Assembly (NCBI GenBank): GCA_029239355.1
Contig: JAQZAZ010000010.1
Coordinates: 1 to 64,000 of the forward strand
Length of the DNA stretch: 64,000 nucleotides
Source of the DNA: Sphingobacterium sp.
GTDB taxonomy: Bacteria > Bacteroidota > Bacteroidia > Sphingobacteriales > Sphingobacteriaceae
Direction: 5' to 3'
Every line of letters begins with the position of its first letter. Position 1 is the stretch's first letter. The position numbers and the translations under genes are program-made. The notes under the pieces were generated by a model. It was not told the origin of the DNA. It worked only from the letters and a program-made list of their open reading frames with translations, and searched no databases. Below are positions 27,188-35,947 of this stretch, one piece after another.

Positions 27188-29389
27188 ATGACGAAATTCC
27201 CTTTTTATAAACAACCGGATTCAAAAGATTGTGGCCCTACCTGTTTAAGGATAATCAGCAAGTATTATGGTAAAATATTACCACTACCGATGCTCCGGGA
27301 TCTCTGCGGTACCACAAGAGAAGGTTCCAGTTTGCTGGGCTTGAGCCGGGCAGCTGAAACAATAGGGTTTAAGACCCTTGCTGTAAAAATAGATTTTGAA
27401 ACGCTCGTGAATGAAGTGCCGTTGCCCTGTGTGGTATTTTGGATGGAACAGCATTATGTGGTGCTGTATAAAATTGAGAAAAAGCACAATGATTATAAGC
27501 TCTATGCTTCGGATCCTGCTTTCGGGTTAATCACTTATTCAAAATCGGAATTCTTAAGGTACTGGATCGGGGAGAAAGCCGAAGAACGTACTGAAGAAGG
27601 TGTTGTATTGGTACTAGAGACGACAGCCCGCTTTGTGGATCATGAAGAGAAGGAAGAAAAGGGACATTCGATTTCAAAATTTTTAAAACATTATCTCAGT
27701 AAATATAGCGCCTTTATGGTACAATTGGCTTTCGGTTTGATCGCCGGGAGCCTATTGGCGCTGGTTTTTCCATTTCTTACCCAAAGTATCGTGGATGTCG
27801 GAATTCAAAATCAGGATATTAACTTTATCTACCTGGTTTTATTTGCCCAGATTATGCTTTATTTAGGCCAAATGGGTATTGAAGCGATCCGAGGCTGGAT
27901 ATTACTTCATCTATCATCAAGGATCAATATATCAATTGTATCTGACTTTTTTATCAAGTTAATGCGCTTGCCCATGAGTTTCTTTGACTCTCGCGTCACA
28001 GCTGATATCATGCAACGTATTTCGGATCATAATCGTATCGAACAGCTGTTGACAAACAATTCATTACAGACCTTATTTTCTCTGATCAATTTTATAATTT
28101 TTGGTGTTGTCTTATTGATCTATAATTATAAGCTCTTCCTACTATTTTCCATTGGTGCGACCCTATACTTATTTTGGATTTCTTTCTTCCTGAAAAAAAG
28201 AAGGGAAATAGACTATAAACAGTTTTCACAGCTGGCGGAGGAGCAGGGGCAAGTTTTGGAATTGATCAACGGCATGCAGGAGATCAAAATGAACAATGCT
28301 GAAACCAACAAACGCTGGCAATGGGAAGGAGTTCAGATCAAAGTGTTCCGCCTTAAGGTCAAAGCACTGAAATTAGAACAGATACAGACCATTGGTGGTA
28401 AGGTGATCAACCAGTTAAAGGATATCTTAATTAGTTTTGCCGCAGCAAAATTAGTAGTGGATGGCCAGTTGACCTTGGGTATGATGCTCTCAGTACAGTA
28501 TATTATTGGGCAATTAAACAGTCCCTTGATTCAGCTGATGAATTTTATGCGTCAGTTTCAAGACGCCAAGATCGCCCTGGAACGGCTCAATGAAATCCAT
28601 GATAAAGATGATGAAGAAAATCTAGATGGCCATTATCAAAAAGATATTCCCGAGGAAGATATCTGTATTGAAAATCTCACATTTAGGTACAAGGGAACAG
28701 ACAAAGCTATTTTTGAACAACTAAATCTGATTATTCCTTATAAAAAGACTACCGCCATAGTAGGTGCCAGTGGCAGTGGGAAAAGCACCTTGATGAAATT
28801 ATTACTAAAATCTTATTCACCCGATTTTGGCAGTATTAAAATTGGTAAAGTGGATATGCAACATATATCACCCCGCATCTGGCGGGACAATTGTGGGGTA
28901 GTTATGCAAGACGGTTATATTTTTAATGATAGCATCGCAGCCAATATCGCTTTAGGATCAGATGAAATTAATAAAGAGCGTCTGCGCGATGCGGTTCAAA
29001 TCGCAAATATCAAAGACTTTATTGAGGCTTTACCCACCAGTTACAATACAAAGATTGGCTATGAAGGATTGGGCATGAGTGGTGGACAGCGTCAGCGTAT
29101 GCTTATAGCACGCGCAATTTATAAAGCTCCGCAATACCTTTTTTTTGATGAAGCAACAAGTGCATTAGATGCCAATACCGAACGGATTATCACTGACCAT
29201 CTGGATCAGTTTTTAAAGGGGCGCACCGCGGTCGTTATTGCTCACCGCCTGTCTACGGTCAAAAATGCTGATAACATTGTTGTGTTGGATAAAGGAAAGG
29301 TGGTCGAACAAGGGAATCATGAAGAATTAGTTGCCTTAAAAGGCGAATATTATAGACTTGTTAAAAATCAATTGGAACTTGGAAACTAA
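27188..29389 (+). CDS. C39-peptidase ABC exporter (peptide/bacteriocin type)
   Basis: A 733-residue transporter of the SunT/PCAT type that cuts leader peptides and exports the mature peptide. The N-terminal C39 peptidase (about 1-135) has the catalytic Cys15 in D-C-G-P-T-C, His89 in E-Q-H-Y and Asp109 in S-D-P, so it should be active. A six-span ABC membrane domain follows (about 165-450), then an ATPase with Walker A G-A-S-G-S-G-K-S-T and signature S-G-G-Q-R-Q-R. It is followed by a HlyD-type adaptor, overlapping, so it forms a type I-like export system. A promoter -7 match TATGTTTG is at 27163-27170, 17 bases before the start. No leader-peptide gene was found nearby. Confidence 0.94.
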   Translation: MTKFPFYKQPDSKDCGPTCLRIISKYYGKILPLPMLRDLCGTTREGSSLLGLSRAAETIGFKTLAVKIDFETLVNEVPLPCVVFWMEQHYVVLYKIEKKHNDYKLYASDPAFGLITYSKSEFLRYWIGEKAEERTEEGVVLVLETTARFVDHEEKEEKGHSISKFLKHYLSKYSAFMVQLAFGLIAGSLLALVFPFLTQSIVDVGIQNQDINFIYLVLFAQIMLYLGQMGIEAIRGWILLHLSSRINISIVSDFFIKLMRLPMSFFDSRVTADIMQRISDHNRIEQLLTNNSLQTLFSLINFIIFGVVLLIYNYKLFLLFSIGATLYLFWISFFLKKRREIDYKQFSQLAEEQGQVLELINGMQEIKMNNAETNKRWQWEGVQIKVFRLKVKALKLEQIQTIGGKVINQLKDILISFAAAKLVVDGQLTLGMMLSVQYIIGQLNSPLIQLMNFMRQFQDAKIALERLNEIHDKDDEENLDGHYQKDIPEEDICIENLTFRYKGTDKAIFEQLNLIIPYKKTTAIVGASGSGKSTLMKLLLKSYSPDFGSIKIGKVDMQHISPRIWRDNCGVVMQDGYIFNDSIAANIALGSDEINKERLRDAVQIANIKDFIEALPTSYNTKIGYEGLGMSGGQRQRMLIARAIYKAPQYLFFDEATSALDANTERIITDHLDQFLKGRTAVVIAHRLSTVKNADNIVVLDKGKVVEQGNHEELVALKGEYYRLVKNQLELGN

Positions 29390-30689
29390 AAAATACATAC
29401 TGGACGATATTCGGTTGCGTTCCGAACAAGTAAATGAGATCCTGGAAAATCCACCGCATTGGTTGATCCGTTGGGGGAGCTTATTGATTTTACTTATTAT
29501 AGCCTTCTTTTTTTTGCTGGCCAGTATCATTAAATATCCTGACTTTATTGAATCACCCATAATTATTTCATCCGAGAACCCACCAGAAAGAATGGAAGTG
29601 ACCATGGATTCCCGGATCGAAAAGATTCTGTTTCAGGATCATCAGCAAGTACGAAAAGGAGATCTTATTTTGATCTTAGAATCAACGGCCAATTATAAGG
29701 ATGTGCTTGCACTTGAACGTTTGGCGGATTCATTTTCTACTTCTGGGCTATTGAATGGTTTTCCGTTGAAAGAAACGGCGCAATTCCGATTAGGAGAAAT
29801 ACAGGAAGATTTCAATGCTTTTGCAAAAGCTGTACAGGATGAATCGCTTTTTAACGCTTTACAACCTTACGCCGCGGAAGGATTGATGGCTGATAAGAAT
29901 ATCAGGGATTATGAATCCCGTATCGTGAATCTTAAACAGCAATTTGAACTTGAAAAAACAAAGGTTCAATTGACTGAAAAGAACTATAGTAGATGTGAGC
30001 TGCTGCAGCAACGCGGGGTAATTTCGCCACAGGAATTGGAAAATGAAAAGCTTAAACTGCTAGAGGCTCAGCGAGGTCTAAAAAACACGCAAATCACCAT
30101 AGCACAGCTGGATGAGGCCATTGTTAACTTCCGAAAAACTAAGACCGGGGTCAATATCAATACAGTCAAAGATAAGGCAACATTTTCAACAGCTGCTGTT
30201 CAACTTTTTGAAAAATTACGAAAGTCTATCCGCCAATGGAAACGGACGTATTTATTGTATTCTTCTACAGATGGCACCTTGAGTTTTCTGAAATTTCTGA
30301 GCGAGAAACAGTTTGTCAAGAGCGGTACAAATCTGTTCAGTATTTTACCGGACAGCAGGCTGGTGATCATCGGTCAAATGCTGATCGGCCCACAGAATCA
30401 GGGGAAATTAAAACCCGGGCAAAAAGTGCTGATCAAATTGGATAATTTCAAATATCAGGAATATGGTATTATCAAGGGACTTGTCAAATCAATTTCCCTT
30501 ACACCGGATAAAGACAATAAATATTATGTAGAGGCTAGGCTGCCTCATGGATTAAAAAGTTCTTATAATAAAAATATTCCATTTGATAAAGAGCTAAGTG
30601 GCAATGCCTCTATTGTGACGGAAGAATTGACAATTTCCCAACGTATCTTTAACCAGCTAAGAGCAATACTTAAATATCAGGAAAGTTAA
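29379..30689 (+). CDS. HlyD-family secretion adaptor
   Basis: A 436-residue membrane fusion protein for the C39 exporter. A cytoplasmic start is followed by one membrane span (W-G-S-L-L-I-L-L-I-I-A-F-F-F-L-L near residues 29-50), a short lipoyl-like segment, a long coiled coil (about 175-260, with R-G-V-I-S-P-Q-E-L-E-N) and a C-terminal beta domain. There is no in-frame ATG near the natural start: candidates are TTG codons at 29379 and 29358, both inside the end of the exporter gene (11 or 32 bases of overlap). I chose 29379 because the overlap is smaller. It should span the periplasm and contact an outer-membrane factor encoded elsewhere. Confidence 0.88.
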   Translation: METKKYILDDIRLRSEQVNEILENPPHWLIRWGSLLILLIIAFFFLLASIIKYPDFIESPIIISSENPPERMEVTMDSRIEKILFQDHQQVRKGDLILILESTANYKDVLALERLADSFSTSGLLNGFPLKETAQFRLGEIQEDFNAFAKAVQDESLFNALQPYAAEGLMADKNIRDYESRIVNLKQQFELEKTKVQLTEKNYSRCELLQQRGVISPQELENEKLKLLEAQRGLKNTQITIAQLDEAIVNFRKTKTGVNINTVKDKATFSTAAVQLFEKLRKSIRQWKRTYLLYSSTDGTLSFLKFLSEKQFVKSGTNLFSILPDSRLVIIGQMLIGPQNQGKLKPGQKVLIKLDNFKYQEYGIIKGLVKSISLTPDKDNKYYVEARLPHGLKSSYNKNIPFDKELSGNASIVTEELTISQRIFNQLRAILKYQES

Positions 30690-30878
30690 ATATTTTTGAA
30701 TTTAGGTATAGTGTTTTGTTGGAATATTCCGATATTCGATTACTTGTTGACGAAGCTATCATGCACACGATATTTTAAACATTAAAGCGCAGTTTTCATG
30801 AATATGCTGTCTATGATCTAAAACCAGTCGAAGGCCTATGCGTGCCTTTTGGAAAGAACAAACGTAAAATTAATAAAG

Positions 30879-32813
30879 ATGTTGATGAAGAACTATAGAA
30901 ATGGAGCATTTTACTGTCTTATGGCAATTTTACTGCTCGTCCAGCTCTTTTCTTGTCATCAAAATAAAATCCAGGATTCAGATAAGCATACAGTAACGAC
31001 CTACGATTCACTTGAACTGCGTTATGAAAATGTCCTATTGTCTTATCTTTCGACACAGGATTTCAAAAGCGCTGCTGTCGTAAAAAACAAAAGAAATGAA
31101 TTACTTAAAGATAAGTATTTTAAACATTCACCTTACAGTTCAATTCTGCTGGCCTACGAATATCTGTTGGATGATAATATTGACTCCATCGAGATTGCCT
31201 TAAAAAATCTGGTAGGACAAAAATTATCACCAGACTTAGTTGTTTTAAAAGACTACTTGAGGATCCGTGCCAATTTCAGCTTTCATGATGTGACGAGCGG
31301 AACAATGGTGGCACAGATTATTGATGCGAAGGAGTATGCTGTAGCACATGAAAGCGTGTTTACTTTTTTGTTCTATAATCTATTGGCCAATGCGGAATAT
31401 CGACAAGGTAAATACCGACAGGCATTAAAAGACGTTGAATCTTGGTATCATCACCATCCCAATAAGGCTAACCCACATGTCGCTCAGGCTTACCAGGAAA
31501 TGAAATTTATGCAATATACGGCATTACATGATTTTGAGAAATTAAAAGGAACGTTGGACAGTTGTAAATATTATGCAAATGCAACGAAAGACCCGGCCAT
31601 CATTATGCGCATGTACGACTTACAGTCGCAATATTATTTCAGCATCAATAACAACCCAAAAGCAGTAGAAGCATCCAGAAAGTATTTCAATTATTTACAA
31701 GCCTCAAATACACTCAATGCGTATGTGTATGCAAATTTGGGTAAGAATTTTCTGAACAATAATCAGGTGGATTCAGCCATATTTTATTTTAATGCGGGGC
31801 TTGAATTTATCAAAAAACATAAGGTGAAGCATAATAAATTTTTTTATTATAAAAATCTACAAATAGCTTATGCATTAAAAGGAGATTATGAACGGGCGTA
31901 TTTTGCATTGGATTCAACATTTCAGGAGTATAAACAGAGTACACAACGGATCGAAGCCGAGAAAATCAATGAGATCAATACAAAATACCAAACGGAGAAA
32001 AAAGATCAGGCGATTACGTTGCTGCGAACAACCAATGCCTTTAACCATAAGATCTTGTTACAGCAACGCTGGATATTTGTTATTCTATTGGCTCTGATAT
32101 TCAGCATAGCATTTTTTATCTATTTCAGAAACAAACAGAAATTACTGCAAAATATCAACCAACGTATTCTTGCTGAAAATAGACAGCTTATTTTAGAGCA
32201 AAAAACTAGACAGAACCAGCTTAATCCGCATTTTATATACAATGCCATTGCCAATCTACAGGGATTGATCAGCAGCGAGCAAAAAGCAAAGGCCAATCAA
32301 TATCTGCTTTTACTGTCACGTCAGATCCGCGATATCCTTGAATTAAACAGGGAAGAATATATTTCGTTGGATCAAGAAATTAAATCGTTGAACAATTACA
32401 TACTTTTACAGCAGATGCGTTATCAAGATGTGTTTAATTATGGGATCGATACAGGGAACCTGGACTTGGATGATGTTATGATTCCACCCATGATCATTCA
32501 ACCATTTGTGGAAAATGCCATTGAGCATGCGTTTAAAAACTTACCCTATATGGGGCAATTGGAGATCTCTTTTCGCGCAGGTGAAAATCAATTGCATGTC
32601 AGCATCTGTGATAATGGCTGGGGCATGCAGATAAATAAAGAACAAGCGGCCCATAAAACGTCTTTATCGCAACTCATTACAAAAGAACGTCTGGAGCTAT
32701 TGTTTGCTGACGTTGAACCAAAAGCTAGGATTGAAATAACACAAAATTATACCGAGGATCAACGTGGTTATAAAGTCGAAATTTATATTCCACTTGTTTT
32801 ATATTTTAATTAA
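30879..32813 (+). CDS. LytS-like sensor histidine kinase with TPR sensor
   Basis: A 644-residue kinase. The N-terminal hydrophobic segment ends L-F-S-C26, a lipobox-like site. TPR-type helices (about 50-360) form the likely periplasmic sensor, then one membrane span at 398-416, a His-kinase domain of the LytS type with His451 in L-N-P-H-F-I-Y-N, and an ATPase domain with P-F-V-E-N-A-I-E-H and D-N-G-W-G-M. This is the usual partner of a LytTR response regulator, which follows 12 bases later. Position after the C39 exporter suggests peptide sensing. ATG at 30879 chosen; ATG 30885 is also possible. Confidence 0.93.
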   Translation: MLMKNYRNGAFYCLMAILLLVQLFSCHQNKIQDSDKHTVTTYDSLELRYENVLLSYLSTQDFKSAAVVKNKRNELLKDKYFKHSPYSSILLAYEYLLDDNIDSIEIALKNLVGQKLSPDLVVLKDYLRIRANFSFHDVTSGTMVAQIIDAKEYAVAHESVFTFLFYNLLANAEYRQGKYRQALKDVESWYHHHPNKANPHVAQAYQEMKFMQYTALHDFEKLKGTLDSCKYYANATKDPAIIMRMYDLQSQYYFSINNNPKAVEASRKYFNYLQASNTLNAYVYANLGKNFLNNNQVDSAIFYFNAGLEFIKKHKVKHNKFFYYKNLQIAYALKGDYERAYFALDSTFQEYKQSTQRIEAEKINEINTKYQTEKKDQAITLLRTTNAFNHKILLQQRWIFVILLALIFSIAFFIYFRNKQKLLQNINQRILAENRQLILEQKTRQNQLNPHFIYNAIANLQGLISSEQKAKANQYLLLLSRQIRDILELNREEYISLDQEIKSLNNYILLQQMRYQDVFNYGIDTGNLDLDDVMIPPMIIQPFVENAIEHAFKNLPYMGQLEISFRAGENQLHVSICDNGWGMQINKEQAAHKTSLSQLITKERLELLFADVEPKARIEITQNYTEDQRGYKVEIYIPLVLYFN

Positions 32814-32825
32814 ATAATTCATATT

Positions 32826-33560
32826 ATGAAAGTTTATATTCTTGAAGATGAGTATAATATATACTTGTATATAAAGTCACTTTTGGATAGCATTCCTTAT
32901 GTTCAAATCGTTGGCTATAGTCCTTCCATTGCACAGGCTGAGCGGGAATTGCTGACCTCTAATCCCGATTTGATTTTAGCAGATATTCAATTAAAAGATG
33001 GCTCAAGCTTATCCTTTCTATCCGAGCTAAAATTGGATATCAACACGATTTTTATTACAGCGTTCAATCAATATGCCATTGAAGCGCTTAATATCGGTGC
33101 TATTGCTTATTTATTGAAACCTTTAGTACCCGACCAATTTATAGAAGCGATTGAAAAATGCTATAGGAAGAATACGGAATATAAATTCAATAGCATGCAG
33201 TTGAATATGGCCGATAGTTATTTGAAGGCGCCAAATAAGCCCAAAAGAATCGCCTTGCGTACCTTTGAATATACGCAGATTGTGAATATTGAGGATATTT
33301 TATATTGCCATGGCGACAAAGGGTATACTACATTTTATATTAAGGACAACAAACCTATGATGGTATCTAAAGTGCTGAAACATTTTGAAACCATGTTGCC
33401 TGAAACAGACTTTATTCGCTGTCATCAATCTTATCTGATCAACGCAAACTATATCAAAAAATATTTTAAGGATGGCCAGTTGGAAATGGCAGATGGCAAA
33501 ATGATTCCTGTAGCGACTAGAAAGAAGGATGTTATCCAGCAATTTCTGAATAATTTCTAA
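32826..33560 (+). CDS. LytTR-family response regulator
   Basis: A 244-residue regulator: receiver domain (1-120) with Asp8/Glu7 and phosphorylated Asp53 in L-A-D-I-Q, Lys near 99 in L-L-K-P, then a LytTR DNA-binding domain (about 140-244) with the family segments I-L-Y-C-H-G-D-K-G-Y-T and F-I-R-C-H-Q-S-Y-L-I-N. It pairs with the upstream LytS-like kinase. Such regulators bind direct repeats in promoters, possibly those of the exporter or of a distant peptide gene. No LytTR-like direct repeat is evident upstream of the exporter. Confidence 0.93.
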   Translation: MKVYILEDEYNIYLYIKSLLDSIPYVQIVGYSPSIAQAERELLTSNPDLILADIQLKDGSSLSFLSELKLDINTIFITAFNQYAIEALNIGAIAYLLKPLVPDQFIEAIEKCYRKNTEYKFNSMQLNMADSYLKAPNKPKRIALRTFEYTQIVNIEDILYCHGDKGYTTFYIKDNKPMMVSKVLKHFETMLPETDFIRCHQSYLINANYIKKYFKDGQLEMADGKMIPVATRKKDVIQQFLNNF

Positions 33561-33644
33561 TAAAAAATCATTGTTTTTTAAAATAGAAAGTACGCTTTAT
33601 TTTTCTCAATAGTGATTAAAGACTAAAAATTATAGTAACTTCGC

Positions 33645-33675
33645 TTTAATACTAAAATTATTAGTATTAAATTTG
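33645..33675 (+). promoter_or_regulatory. imuA promoter
   Basis: TTTA at 33645-33648 (one mismatch to TTTG), 19-base spacer, then TAAATTTG at 33668-33675, an exact TAnnTTTG. Transcription would begin near 33682, 18 bases before the imuA ATG. The whole spacer is occupied by the palindrome at 33646-33670. Confidence 0.65.
33646..33670. promoter_or_regulatory. Perfect palindrome over the imuA promoter (candidate damage-response operator)
   Basis: Arms TTAATACTAA and TTAGTATTAA (33646-33655 and 33661-33670) are perfectly complementary around the 5-base centre AATTA. It spans from the -33 box into the -7 box, so a bound dimer would block RNA polymerase. A second, weaker ACTA...TAGT half-match is at 33622-33636. 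No lexA gene is in the window. Confidence 0.7.
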
Positions 33676-33699
33676 CTTAAACTTAAGACGGAGGAGGCT

Positions 33700-34446
33700 A
33701 TGCTAATAACAGAAAAACAAAGTTTAATTGGCCAATTGAAAAAAGACCTGTTGCTATGGCAGGGAGCAGGGCAAAAATCAGCTGATATGCTTCCAATGGG
33801 GCTTGGGCCATTGGAAGAGGCTTTTCCAAATGGGATTTTCCCTAAGGGAGCGATTCATGAATTTATTAGTTTTGATCGGGTAGGAGGAGCCGTTTCTTGC
33901 GGTTTTATGGCTGGCTTATTGGGCAAGCTGATGCGGAATGGTGGCATCTGCATTTGGATAAGTTGTTTTCACAGCCTGTTTCCCGCAGCCGTTAAATCCT
34001 TTGGTGTTGAGCCTGAAAATATCATATTTGTCCGTATGGTACGTGAAAAAGATGTTTTATGGGCAATGGAAGAGGCTTTGAAATGTGACGGAGTGGCAGC
34101 CGTATTGGCAGAGACGCACCAGTTGGACTTCGTACAATCTCGGCGTTTGCAGTTGGCTGTTGAAAAAAGTGGGGTGACAGGATTTATCCTGCAGCACAAT
34201 CCGAAATTATTGGGGGCAACAGCCTGTGCTGCCCGATGGAAAATTAGCTCTATGCCCAGTCAAGTGGAAGACGGGTTGCCGGGAATTGGCTATCCAAGCT
34301 GGGATGTCGAGCTCCTTAAAGTACGGAATGGGAATCCAGGCCGATGGCAGATGACATGGACTGCGGGTGACTTTGAACCTGTTGCTAAAGTAAGATCTGT
34401 TGCCGAAGAATGGAGTAAATCTTATGATAATCAGGGAATGGCATGA
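33700..34446 (+). CDS. imuA: ImuA-like protein of the mutagenesis cassette
   Basis: A 248-residue RecA/SulA-like accessory protein of translesion synthesis. The region G-A-I-H-E-F-I followed by a Gly-rich stretch and G-G-I-C-I-W-I-S (about 52-95) matches the RecA-like core without a classic P-loop. The start is the ATG at 33700, preceded by a rare clear ribosome site (GGAGGAGG), and is the first of three tightly packed genes: four-base overlap with imuB. ImuA, ImuB and DnaE2 together form a damage-induced mutasome. An operator-like palindrome covers its promoter. Confidence 0.9.
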   Translation: MLITEKQSLIGQLKKDLLLWQGAGQKSADMLPMGLGPLEEAFPNGIFPKGAIHEFISFDRVGGAVSCGFMAGLLGKLMRNGGICIWISCFHSLFPAAVKSFGVEPENIIFVRMVREKDVLWAMEEALKCDGVAAVLAETHQLDFVQSRRLQLAVEKSGVTGFILQHNPKLLGATACAARWKISSMPSQVEDGLPGIGYPSWDVELLKVRNGNPGRWQMTWTAGDFEPVAKVRSVAEEWSKSYDNQGMA

Positions 34447-35945
34447 AAAAAAGATTTGCATCCTTATGGTTCCGCCATCTAAAAACAGATTGGATGGCCG
34501 TGGGGCACCCTCAGCTTAAGGAAGTTCCCTTTGTGCTGGCAATTTCTACCCATGGAAAGCTGGTCGTAAATGCTAGTAATGTTTGGGCTGAACAGGAAGG
34601 TGTATACCCTGGTTTAGCCATTGCTGATGCAAAAGCATTTTTACCCTCCTTAAAAGTGATCAATGAACGTCCCGGATTAACCGAAAAGTTGCTTCATAAC
34701 ATTGCACATTGGTGTATCCGGTATACACCGTTTGTCGCGATAGATCTGCCCGAAGGAATTATTTTGGATATCAGTGGCTGTGCCCATCTTTGGGGTGGAG
34801 AAGCATTTTATTTACAGCATATCGTCTCTCGGTTTAAACATCATGGTTATGACGTACGCGTGAGTATTGCGGACACGATCGGTGCGGCTTGGGCAATTGC
34901 CCATTTTGGAAAGGAAAATCCTATTGTTGAGCCAGAAATGCAGTTTGATGCTTTATGGGCTTTACCAGCAGAGGCACTCCGGCTGGAAGTAGCTGTGCTG
35001 CAGCGGCTACAAAGTCTTGGATTAAAAACAATCGGAAGTTTTGCGACCATGCCTCGAACTGCGCTACGCAGACGTTTCGGTACAGATTTATTACGCCGTC
35101 TGGATCAGGCTACTGGGCTTGAGGATGAATTTATTGTGCCCATAAAACCTATTGTTCCTTACGAAGAACGTTTGCCCTGTCTGGAGCCCATTCGGACAGC
35201 CAATGGAATTGAACTTGCCCTGCAACAGCTCCTAAACAATATCTGCAAACGCCTGGCAGGGGAAGGTAAAGGCGTACGGGAAGCGGTATTACAATGTCAT
35301 CGTGTGGATGGAAAAATAGAGCAGATCAGTATCGGAACCAATCGCGCGACAGCACATGAGTATCACTTATTTCAGTTATTTGCCCTGAAAATCGCACAGA
35401 TAGAACCCGCATTGGGTATTGAACTGTTTGTCTTGAAGATTCCGAAAGTTGAAGCGGCAGCCCCTGCTCAGGAGAATTTATGGGGCTATCGCATTGGACT
35501 GGATAATCCCATGGTGATCGAATTATTGGACCGTTTGAAAAGTAGGGATCCTGGCTGCGAAATTTCACGCTATTTGCCTGCCGCACATTATTGGCCTGAA
35601 CGGTCCATGAAAATAGCCAGTTTAGTGCAGGAAGCATCCGCTGTTGATTGGCAGGTGGACAGACCTCGCCCCACCCGCTTACTTAGTATCCCCGAACCTA
35701 TTATAGTCACCGCACCTATTCCGGATTATCCGCCATTGTTATTTCGGTACAAGGGGCAAATATATACGGTAAAGAAGGCGGATGGTCCGGAGCGAATTGA
35801 GCGGGAGTGGTGGATCGATACAGGCGAGCATCGGGATTATTATGCTGTAGAAGATGAGAAGGGCCGACGATTTTGGATCTACCGTTCGGGGCATTACGAT
35901 GATAGGTCGCCGAATCAATGGTTTTTACATGGTTTTTTTGCGTAA
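34443..35945 (+). CDS. imuB: ImuB, Y-family polymerase-like protein
   Basis: A 500-residue Y-family-related protein that links DnaE2 to the sliding clamp in other bacteria. It aligns with the Pol IV palm/finger (1-230, ending in the H2TH-like L-Q-S-L-G-L-K-T-I-G-S-F) and little-finger regions. The catalytic acid pattern is lost: no Asp in the first motif (A-S-L-W-F-R-H) and the S-x-D-E motif reads A-I-D-L, as in ImuB proteins that are not active polymerases. It overlaps imuA by four bases and ends two bases before dnaE2. Confidence 0.93.
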   Translation: MKKRFASLWFRHLKTDWMAVGHPQLKEVPFVLAISTHGKLVVNASNVWAEQEGVYPGLAIADAKAFLPSLKVINERPGLTEKLLHNIAHWCIRYTPFVAIDLPEGIILDISGCAHLWGGEAFYLQHIVSRFKHHGYDVRVSIADTIGAAWAIAHFGKENPIVEPEMQFDALWALPAEALRLEVAVLQRLQSLGLKTIGSFATMPRTALRRRFGTDLLRRLDQATGLEDEFIVPIKPIVPYEERLPCLEPIRTANGIELALQQLLNNICKRLAGEGKGVREAVLQCHRVDGKIEQISIGTNRATAHEYHLFQLFALKIAQIEPALGIELFVLKIPKVEAAAPAQENLWGYRIGLDNPMVIELLDRLKSRDPGCEISRYLPAAHYWPERSMKIASLVQEASAVDWQVDRPRPTRLLSIPEPIIVTAPIPDYPPLLFRYKGQIYTVKKADGPERIEREWWIDTGEHRDYYAVEDEKGRRFWIYRSGHYDDRSPNQWFLHGFFA

Positions 35946-35947
35946 TA

